A DNA stretch of 64,000 nucleotides from Dendrobium chrysotoxum. Lineage: Eukaryota; Streptophyta; Magnoliopsida; Asparagales; Orchidaceae. The notes beneath the pieces are model-generated. The model was not told where the DNA came from. It saw only the letters and a list, made by a program, of their open reading frames with translations, and ran no database searches. The stretch covers positions 68,250,573 through 68,314,572 of the forward strand of contig CM034305.1 in NCBI GenBank assembly GCA_019925795.1. The letters are read 5' to 3'. Position numbers and translations under genes: made by a program. Position 1 is the first letter of the stretch. Each line of letters opens with the position of its first letter. Of the stretch, positions 54,468 through 64,000 are shown in pieces.

Positions 54468-57400
54468 AGAACATTTTATGTTACTGGTATGGTGAACCAT
54501 AACTCTAGTTTCAGCTCTGCTTCAATTTTGTTTACACGCAGTTTTTATCTGATATTTTTTTCAAATTCATAAGATGCAATATTTAAAAAAAATTTAAGTG
54601 TGAAGTGAAGTTTATGTTATTGAAATTTACAATAATGTTTAAATATTAAAGCCAAGCAGTATTAAATCCTTCCAAAGGGAAGTTGAGGGTTCAGAATCCG
54701 TTTTTTTTTTCCATATCAAAACATGATTTAGTTGAAATTGTCAAATATATTTGAAAAAGAATAATTGATACAGTTTTAAATGCCCAAATAAATATGACTA
54801 TGGGATTCGATTATTTATCTTAGCATAAAATAAACCTTTAATCAAAATTTTATTTAATGAGGTTTATTAAAAATAAGGTGCATGTTATACCAACCTTAAA
54901 TTTTGAACCTACCTTTTTTTTTTTAATTTCTGATTCATTTTACGCGGAGTTGGGTATATGGATACTAAACTGTGAATTGTTTTGTTAGGGTGGACAAAGA
55001 TAAAGAATACTAAAGAGGAAGATCTGAAAGATAGAGAGCAACAAAGATGCAAGAAGAAGAGAGAGAGAGAGAGAGGTACCAGAATGGGGCATCAAAAGTT
55101 CATTATATTATTTAATAATCAATCAATCAAGTGTTGTAATTCAAGATTAAGCTCTTTATATAAAATAGGGCTCATATTGCATTTCTAAAATGCTTTAATT
55201 TTCTTAAGGAAATAAATACAATAATGTATTCTTATTATATAAATATGGAACATTTAAATTATGTTAAAATTAAATAGGCCTTCGCTTAAAACTTAGTTTG
55301 GAAAATAATTTAACAAACATGCTTGCAGTCCATTACACCCGAGCTGAAAGAAACTCATCGTTGAAGAGTTGGAAAGTGACTGGTAATGGTAGATGTGAAA
55401 TTGGCTCGGGCAGATCTTCAAGTATACCCACAAGTATGCGGACATTGTAGTCTGGCGGTCATGGAGGTGGTATGGGATTATTAATGATTGAACAATCTGT
55501 GAAAAATCTTGAGGTTTCGAACATTAATATTGATACACATCATGAATTAGATTAGTTAGAATCCCACAATATTCTGACTATGATAGAGGTGCAGTATAAA
55601 AACAACATGCATGAATGAAGAAGTGATTATTATATTAATACACGAAATTGAGTAACAACTTGTATAATAGTCTCAATCATTGTTGGGGAATTGGAGGTCT
55701 TGCTATATGATGCCACTATATATGAGCACCAATAAGACCATTTCATGGAAGTTGTGAAAAGGCTAGATTAGTTGGTGATAATTGATTAACAACTTGTATC
55801 TTTATTTGTAGAAGTTATTGTTTAACAATAGTGGTTGAACGCTCCTCACACATTGGTGCAATCCTAGTTATGTTATGATCACCCGTGCAAGATCTAGCAC
55901 AAACTCATCTTCAGACATAGACTCAAGCTCAAGAGTAATCATATCATACGTGATCTTTAGACACAATGAGGGGGAGACGGTGCGATTTGTGGAGTTGAGA
56001 TTGGAGTAGCTGGAAAAAAAAACACACACACACACACAATTTGAGATTTTTTTTTATTTTCATTTTTCTCAAGATATCAATTATATTTAGCTTTAAATAA
56101 TCCCTAAACCTTTAGATCTTGATGGGATTTTGAAGAAGAAGATCAATCAAAGAGGCCTGGCTTCATATGGGTTTTATATTGGAGATGACAATGGGCATGA
56201 CATCATGATATGATTGATGAGATTTTGTATGATTGTCTTGATATGGTCTATGAGGGTCATGATATTGATGTTGAGAATATATATGATCATCGTGCTATGA
56301 GTTAGATCATTTACTTTCTCAATGTGTTAAAAAGTAGGGATCATAAGTATCATGATAAGTAGTAGAGCAATATTTAGCCTGTTTTTATGATGTAAGGGTC
56401 GCAAAGTTGTGTCCTGAACAGTGAAGGGTTATAAATTTTGTTTAAAGCTGTCTTGAAGGAATTGCTTAAGAAGTTGATTAGGTGATGGCTCTGTAGAGAA
56501 CAATAGAGCTTACAGGACATTGTAACAAAGCTTGATGTTGTTGCTAATTCGAGACAAGATGCAATTAGTATGGTTTGGTCGAAATGACGGAGTAGAGATG
56601 GTTGAGTTCTTGTTTTTGTTAAATGTGAACTGCACTCTGTAGAACACCCCGGAACAAAATTTCAACGGATTTTTTATTTACCAAAGTAGGTGTTTTATGA
56701 TAGTTTTTTGATAGAAAATTGTCTGTTGGAAAAAGAACTCGTCCAAAATAGATGTTGGTTAAATCTATTGGAAGAGGCTTTTATGATGGATTATGATTTG
56801 CCAGTAATTACTGGTGGCATATGTTGTCGGAAATTTGCCTCTTTGCTTGTACATGAGTAATCTGTTTTATGAAGAAATATTCGTCAGAAATAACGTCAAT
56901 TATTCCTTTGATAAATACAGAGGAATTTTTCACTGGATGATTGAGTTATTGACATTATTTTTTGTTGGTAATCTGATGTATTTTTCGGTAGTATTTATAG
57001 TGAGTTAATCATCTACATGTTATACACCAAATATAATACATTTCATACAATATTTAAAAATAGCATTCATGCATTTATTTTTTTTTATTCAACCCCACCC
57101 TTCTCTATGCTCTTATTCACTCCCCTCCCCGATTCTTGCTTCTTCAATCTCAGTTCTGTCCTCCTCATCTTCTTATTTTGTGTGAATATCACTGACTCAT
57201 CTCTTGTTGGATTATTGCATCAACACATGCTTATATCTTCTCATTCATACCAGATTGTGGATCTTTAATGAAAACAACTATCTGAAGCCACACTTGGATG
57301 TATCATGTTTAAAATAATGGTGGATGATTTTGTCGTGAAAACTACTCATATCATGATTAATGTGAGGATGATTTTTTTAATTATGATGCAATCATAATTA

Positions 57401-57613
57401 AACAGTACTTTTAATACTGTAATCAATCAAGTTCTAGTGCTTGCCTTAAATGATTGACCATGTACAAATGTTCAACCTCAAAGGACATAACTTTGCTTTC
57501 AAGATCCAAGTATCTTATATAAGTTTAAATTTATAGTGGTTTCACTTTGTTTTAAAGTAATTTATTTGGAGTTTTAAAATCTCAATAAAATAAGTGCAAA
57601 ATGAAAATATCAA
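54468..57613. other. region downstream of TCF25 without recognisable gene
   Basis: Includes the TCF25 3'UTR of unknown length, a GA-rich stretch at 55060-55072 and a short (CA)n at 56021-56038. Several short frames (for example 54982-55188, 56814-57008) have no recognisable domain. 55340-55480 looks mildly coding-like but could not be assigned. Confidence 0.4.
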
Positions 57614-57987
57614 GGGGCTATTTGATTTGCTAAAAAAGAAATTTAGCGTAAAAAGATGTAGTATATTTGAAATATTTGAAATTGTTTAGATGAATGTAAA
57701 ATGAATGCATAAAATTATTATTTTTATTTAATTTAAAGTAAAATTGATATAGTGTAAAGTTTAAAATGGTGAAGGTCAACTAGTAATCGAGGGTACCCAA
57801 TAGTTGGCGGTCAACGATGAAATTGGTGAAAGGTTGTTTGTGGTGAAAATTGTTTTCACTAAAAATCGGGTTTGTTTAAAAATAAACTAAACTATTTTGT
57901 ATTATATTTAGAATAATTTATATTGTATTTTTTTATCAAATCAATCATCAATATTTTCAAAATTCTCACTTCTAAGAAAACAACCTC
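57614..57987. mobile_element. Harbinger-like MITE, same family as 30409-31118
   Basis: Ends ggggctatttgatttgc and, inverted, gaggttgttttcttag. Internal sequence is shared with the 30.4-kb copy (gtttagatgaatgtaaaatg; taatttaaagtaaaatt; agtgtaaa...). 374 bp. No exact target duplication: the flanks are caa and taa. Confidence 0.65.
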
Positions 57988-60900
57988 TAAAAATTCCTCT
58001 CCTTAATTTGAAATTTAAAGCACAAACTATGTATGTGTAATTCTAAACTAAAAATCTATAAAGCAAATAAAATTCATTAAGAGAGAATATATTTAGATAA
58101 AGTATGGCTTGCAATTAGAAATCATTTTTCCGCAATCGATATGATTGCAAATGAAATAGCCACTTATAAATTACCACAAAGAGGGAGGGAGGGAGAGAGA
58201 GGCTGCATATTGTCAAGAGAACTGCGGAATATAAAATATGATTAATTGCTCTCCATTTAAAGACAACTTCTGTACGATAAAAAAGTTATTTATATTCATT
58301 ACATAATTTTGATTTCAAATTAATTAGTAAAAAAATTAATGGATGAAATGAACACACTAAATATAAATACATTTTTTCTCGCGAAGAACACCTTCAGAAG
58401 ATAGAATATTAATTTATAGGAGGATTTACATACATAATATTTTAAACTTGCTTATTTACATATCTAATATAATGACTTAAATATTTGAAATAAATTTATT
58501 TGAAAAATATCAAAATTTTGAAGTAGAGTGCTGTGACGTTAGTCGATGAACAATATATATATATTTCTGCCTCATCCCACCTACTCTTTCACTTGATTGT
58601 TTGACCAGCAAGAAATTGAAGGAGAGGAATAAGAGAGAAGATAGAAAAAGATCTTTAAATCATATTTGTCAGTCATTCATGTTACATGTTTTGTTCTATT
58701 CATTGTAAGTGATTAATCTCTTACTTTTATTTTTAATGATTTTGATTTCTACGAATTTTATCACTCTTAAATCTGCCAAAAATATATTATCTCTTGATTT
58801 CATAAATTTTCATCTTGCAAGTTTGGATATGTTATAGACTGATTATTCTGAATGCTTTGATATTATTTTATTGCATTTTAAATGAAATACTAAATGATAT
58901 TAGATACATAATATAATAACTTCACGTGATACCCTATTGATTAACTGATTGGGAATCATAAGGAACTAGAGATTGATTAAGAGTTATAAGGAGTTGGGCT
59001 GACTGATTCATGTGATTCAAGGGGAGTTATAAGGTGAACATTGATTGAGAGTTATAAGGGGCGACTTATTGGGAGTCATAAGTGCAGGAGCAAGATACTT
59101 TTAAGATACACTCATTAAATATCAAAATTTTGATACCGACATAACTATGAACACTGTATTGATATTGTGACTGACATTAATATTGTTTATTACCATTAAC
59201 AACATTTAACGTTATTGATCATAATACTAATATTGTTACTGCATTAGTACTATTGACTGTTACTTATACTGTGATTGATAATGTAATGGCTTGAGATGTT
59301 ATGAACTATAGAATGATAAATTAATACAGTATAGACATTGATACATATGTATTTTTATATGATTTGTAGTATATTGTTCTTTTTTATCTTGCATTGATTT
59401 CAGCTGTAAGATTTTAGTTACTTGTTGGGCTATGTGCTCATTACGTGGTATTATATATTTTCAGGAAATAGTAAGGATCCTATGATATGAGGCTCCGAAG
59501 AAGATAAAAATATAATCATATATTTTTTCGCTATTCATTGGTAAGCTAGTTAAATGGTTAAAATGGAAGATATATGTAATTCTTCTAATATAGATCTTAG
59601 AGTGTGAAACCTAACACCTAAAACTCTTAAAATAAACATTCCATACCTAAAACTTCTCTATTCCCTCATTTTTATCACTTTATTTCATCTCCGTGAGGCG
59701 TACGTGAGAGCTCCTCATCTACGTGTCATTCTTTTGGTGCGTGAGAACTCCCGTTCGCCCCTATTTCTAATGCCCTAAACTTTATTCTACTAATACTGCT
59801 CCTTCGTCGTTCTACTACTCCCATGAGTTTTGGAAGTTCAGTTGGTATGACTCGTGACCTTTTTTTTTTTTCTGCTCTTAAGTCGTTCTTCCGGTGAGAA
59901 CTTTACTCACCCTTCTCGGTGAGAACTCATCCTGCCCTAAATCTATGTGCTTGTTGGTTTTGTTGGTTCAAGGGTACAAGGAAGTTTGTGGAAAGCACAT
60001 CTACTTCAATTTAGCATTTTATCTTAAATGTTTTGTTAATATTTCTTTTATTATTGAATTCTATCAGATTTGATATCTTTGAGGATCAAAGAAATTGGCA
60101 TTTGGTAAATGATGCTTCAGTTGCATTTGATAGATGATGCTTCAAAAATGTATAATTCTATTTTCTCTCTTTTGCTTATTGTTGAGTTGCAACTTTTTTG
60201 ATCTGTTCTTCTCCCCTTAGCTTCAGAACTGTGGTAGTTGAGTTTGTTTTTTTATGAGATATGCTTGGAAGAGTTTGATACATCTGGAGGTGGATGACTA
60301 GTTATCTTTTTTATCTTGATACTTTTGGTGAGAATTCTTGTAGTGTTGCAGTGGATTGCTTTCACATTGGTCCATAGTTGTTTTATATTCAGGTTGATTT
60401 CTAAGACATTGGATATTATAGATGAATAACATTCTTATTTAGGTGGAGCTCAATAAGCTGTGAATTTTAGTCCCTGCTTATATATATTTTATAGTGTCGC
60501 GGTGAATTGCTTCCACATTGGGCTATCGCCTGAATTTTTATATTGATTTGGATTGGTTTGAAGCTCAATATTTTGCTGTGAATTTCGGACAATGAGGAAT
60601 ACAAGGCTAGTATATGTGCTTGGTTTATGTTGGGCGGTCCCTACCTAAATGATCTCTGTTGCAGCCATGACCCACCTCACATACTTTCTTCATCTATGCT
60701 AAAGATAAACAATTACGTGGGAACATTGAACGACAATGGGATCAACCGTATGAGATGTTACCCGTGCTACTGCTGCTACTCTAGTCTCTTTTCATCTCTA
60801 TAGATGAACTTTTTGATTTTGTGTTTGATTTGTGTTACAATTGAGAGTTTTTGGATCCCCTTTGATGGTGTTTGCTATGCCAACTTTCATGCATTCAGTC

Positions 60901-62140
60901 TATATGGATATTGAAGTGTCACTTTTAATATGTATCAGTAACTTTTTGATTACTAGGGCCCAACCAAATGGATTAATTCAATATCACATTAAGGAATGAA
61001 ATTTGATGGCCCAACCTAGGTCTACTACACTAGTAAGCTTTAACTTTATCTAATCAGAAGGCTCGACATTATATACTAGAGCTAGCTATAGTGGGATGCA
61101 AAATCCAGGTATTATATATTTCCTAACTTATTCATGAAATAAGCATGTAATTTGGAGAGTTCAGTCTTGTTTGCTAAATTTTGTAATTTTTTGATGTAGA
61201 ATAACTGCCATTAATTAAACTTATTTAAGTTTCATTTGATGCTTGCTTATATTTTAGGTATTGTACTGTTTGAAAGCATGAGTTCAAGATATTCAACATA
61301 ATCTACAAACAATCACTTGTGTCAAATGCTCTGTTATTTCAACTTGCAATATGTGATGTTTAAATCATATCAAAGTGAAAATCGTGGCAAAAGATTTTAC
61401 CGTTGCTCTTGAAATAGGACCCAACTTCTTTAGGTGGATTGATGAAGCCGATCAATTGTCGTCGAACATAAGTCATCCTCCAATACCAGTGACGATGGAG
61501 GAGATGACTATGGAAAATTTTAAGTCCGTCAAATATGAGTTGATTCAAATTAAAGTTGTGTTAGTGTTCTTCTTTTTTCAGTGTTACGGATTAGTAATCA
61601 TCCGATACCAGAGACAATCTTGCTGCTATATTTGAAAGTAAAATGTATGTATTAGCAATCTCTTTTTGAGTGTTACTGTATTGACAATTATGCTGTATTT
61701 GAAAGAGTGCATTAATATAAGTTTTGATTTGTTCTCCATTCCCTGTTGCTTGCTTGACTGATGGTTTCTTGTTGAAATCAATTTGTTTTCTGCACATTTT
61801 AATTTTACATCAATGTTATTGGTTTCTTCTACAACACCCACATCATCACCCCAAGTTGTTTATTTGAAGCCAGCAATATGTGCTCTTATTGTGAGGAGTT
61901 TTCTTGTAAATTAGTTTGAGAAGTGCAAGCTGTCGAGCTATGATCCAAATGGGAATTTTTAAAAACTAATCGGGATAATGGTTGTGCTAACATAATGAAT
62001 TCATTAATCGTAATTGTTCTTACAGATGAATTAGCACTTACAAAATATTTTATATGCCTCAACAAAATAATTCCCAAAAAGATTGGCAATATATTTCCCA
62101 AAAAAATATTGTAATACTCTAATATCAGTTTGACCAGAAG
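57988..62140. other. AT-rich region without recognisable gene
   Basis: Contains short tandem words around 58940-59095 (gattgaGAGTTATAAGGgg), a CT/GA-mixed block at 59690-59960 with repeated ggtgagaact, and a duplication at 60330-60590 (listed separately). The frame at 61375-61635 (86 aa) ends in low complexity and has no recognised domain. No RNA gene seen. Confidence 0.4.
60330..60592. repeat. diverged tandem duplication, about 150 bp units
   Basis: Both units contain tagtgt(t/c)gc(a/g)gtg(g/a)attgctt, cacattgg, ttatattnaggttgattt-like sequence and gagctcaata...gctgtgaattt. The first starts near 60335 and the second near 60493. Confidence 0.6.
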
Positions 62141-64000
62141 TAGGTCATCCTGTTGGATTTTTGCAAGTTGTTTTGTGGTGGCCCGGAAGACCACACAGGT
62201 TGCATTTATGTTCGCTTCCTTTTCTATTGGTATTTAACTTCAGAAAAATTTTAAATCTTCTTTTATTGAGACGTCCTCTAGGTCTCAAAGTTTTGAGCAC
62301 ACTAATTTGGACTTCATCTTCAGCAACACACTATTGACTCATGTCAAGCAATGTTGCTATTGCACCTTCGTAAGCTTGTTTGTACTTGAAATCAACTTAA
62401 TTTTGTTAACCAAAAATAATATGAAGCTTGTACTTATTAACTTCAAAAAAAAAAAAAAGAAGCCTTCGTACCTACTAACATGGTAGAACTAGGGCTGCAA
62501 GCGAACCAAACGTTCATACCTACTAATATGGTAGAACTCGTTGCTCGGTTCGATTAAAGTTTATTTTTTATCGTTTAATTAACTAAACAAATAAACTTGA
62601 ATAATATCTTAAATACTCGATCCTTAAATAAACTAGCTTGAACGCTAATGTGTTCAGCTCATTTATGTTCATGAACAACATCATTTAAAGCTCATGAATA
62701 AATTCGGCATTAAGCTCGATAAAAGCTCGATTCATGTTCGATTCAGAACTCATGAATAAACTTGATAAAACTCAATTAATATTTGATTATAAAATTAATA
62801 AATATACATAATATAAATATTTTATATTTATTATAATGTAGTGATATAATTATTGTTAAATATTATAATTTAAAGTAATTAAATATTATAACATATGCTA
62901 ACTAAAATAAAATTTACATATTTATTAAATTTTACTGAATAGGAAAGACAAAAGCAGCGCGACAAACGTCGAATCCTTTCCTTGTCATTTTTCTCTGCCA
63001 TTTTGCGTTAGTTTAAAAAAATTAGCTAAAAATGTTCACGAACATGCTCGATATAATTATTTGTTAAGAGGCTCGATAAAGCTCGTTTGTTAGTTAATAA
63101 ACATCTCGAAGTAGAGCTCTTTTATAGCTCGTTAAGGCTTATTTGTTTAAAGCTCGATAAGCACTAAACGAACCGAACATGAACCAAATATGAACACTCA
63201 TTAATTTAAACGAACCAAACACGAACACAAACAATAAAGCTCGAATCAAACACGAACCAAACTTGAACAAGCTGATAATAAATGAACTCAAATATGAACA
63301 CTCACATACTCAGCTCGGCTCGGTTCGTTTGCAGCCCTATGTAGAACTGGTCAATATAAATTTGCTAAAGTGGATGTTCCGTTTTACCAATTATTGCGAC
63401 TGCGTGAATGCATAGTTGGCCACTCATTTGCCAAAAATTGTAAGTACATTCTCTAGCATCAATATTCACCTCGCATCTCTCTTTCTGACCTTCAACCTCG
63501 AATGAAGATGTTAACTGTCTAATCACAAATAACTCCTTTCATGTTGTATCTTCTCTAACACACTCCTCATCATATGGGACTAGTTCTCCTCTCCATCCGC
63601 TTGCAGTAAGTCTCCTCTCGGACCTTTGCTCCATTATCATGCCCCTAGTCATATCAATGATGTCAACCATAGGTTTGCATTTTGCTTCTCCAATCCAATA
63701 ATTGAAAGATTCGGTTATATTATTTGTGTTAGCATGATTCTTTATTTCAAATGAGAACATACTTTTTGACCATTTATACAGTAAAGAAGTCAAATATAAA
63801 TGAACATCTGAACATACTTATCTCCAACTCTTTTGACACCAGGACATATATGCATCATCTAACTTTCTAACTTCAAAGGTTTGACCATCTCTACATAGCG
63901 AGGCAAGTACCCTCCAAGGACACCCTTGATGCGAGCATGTTGCTATAACTCTAGACTTATCACTAGCCTTGATATTGACCCCAAAGTTATTAGGAATGGT
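62140..64000 (-). mobile_element. Mutator-like transposase relic, interrupted and partial
   Basis: Minus strand, entering from the right window edge. 64000-63818: DNA-binding domain NFGVNIKASDKSRVIATCSH, GCPWRVLASLCRDGQTFEV. 63793-63539: transposase C-terminal part NNITESFNYWIGEAKCKPMV and DMTRGMIMEQRSERR. After a stop, 63535-63365: a SWIM zinc finger ECTYNFWQMSGQLCIHAVAI, in which the second Cys of CxC is replaced by Tyr. After the hAT insertion, 62215-62145: RPRGRLNKRRFKIF, zinc knuckle CNLCGLPGHHKTTC, KNPTG and stop. The catalytic core between the DNA-binding domain and the C-terminal part is deleted. Not functional. Confidence 0.88.
62490..63339. mobile_element. nonautonomous hAT-like element inside the MULE relic
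   Basis: 850 bp with terminal inverted repeats tagggctgcaagcgaaccaa and, inverted, tagggctgcaaacgaaccga. Flanked by ggtagaac (62482-62489) and tgtagaac (63340-63347 region), an 8-bp duplication with one mismatch, typical of hAT. Inside are many agctcgataaa/gctcga words in both orientations and no ORF. It separates the SWIM finger from the zinc knuckle of the MULE. Confidence 0.8.

Noticed and set aside
61375..61635. 86-aa ORF as a gene
   Set aside because: No recognised domain and a low-complexity FFFF end. No supporting splice structure was found, so it is left unassigned.

Overview
This window is nuclear DNA from a flowering plant. The evidence is two intron-rich plant housekeeping genes on the + strand with GT-AG introns up to 10 kb, in an AT-rich background full of plant LTR retrotransposons, MITEs, an RTE-type LINE, a Mutator-like element and a nonautonomous hAT element. 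The coding exons lack the strong GC skew of grass genes, so a non-grass angiosperm is most likely. The species cannot be named from the sequence.

Layout. 1-14.4 kb is intergenic. It holds a direct repeat (about 340-2100), a minus-strand gypsy RT relic (about 3.97-4.29 kb), a miniature retrotransposon (TRIM) with 5S rRNA-like LTRs (4305-4845), a decayed minus-strand Ty3/gypsy pol (6.3-9.24 kb) and a solo LTR with a perfect GTTAT target duplication (10495-11728). 14431-38432 is gene 1, a SCO1/HCC1-type mitochondrial copper chaperone: seven coding exons, 287 aa. Its introns hold a small-ORF segment, a long-TIR element, a complete but decayed Ty1/copia element (18746-23302), a Mutator-type foldback MITE (25103-25781), and in the 9.9-kb last intron a second copia element. 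That copia is split by a Harbinger-like MITE and by an ORF-less block of about 4.9 kb rich in repeated hairpins.

38.4-42.9 kb is intergenic, with a tRNA-Thr-like gene cut in its D-loop by a 215-bp MITE and a second LTR of the 10.5-kb family. 42932-54467 is gene 2, a TCF25/Rqc1 homologue: four coding exons, 630 aa. Its second intron carries a minus-strand copia relic. Its third carries an RTE LINE fragment inserted in a MITE. 54.5-62.1 kb has no recognisable gene. 62.14-64 kb is a minus-strand Mutator-like transposase relic interrupted by an 850-bp nonautonomous hAT element; it runs off the window edge.

The two host genes are unrelated in pathway (cytochrome c oxidase assembly; ribosome-associated quality control or transcription) and simply lie in tandem about 4.5 kb apart. 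I found no operon-like system, CRISPR array or defence system. The most unusual content is structural: the hairpin-rich ORF-less insertion, the transposon-split tRNA gene, the transcribable GC minisatellites inside the dispersed LTR family, and the microhomology-mediated duplication inside the first copia element.
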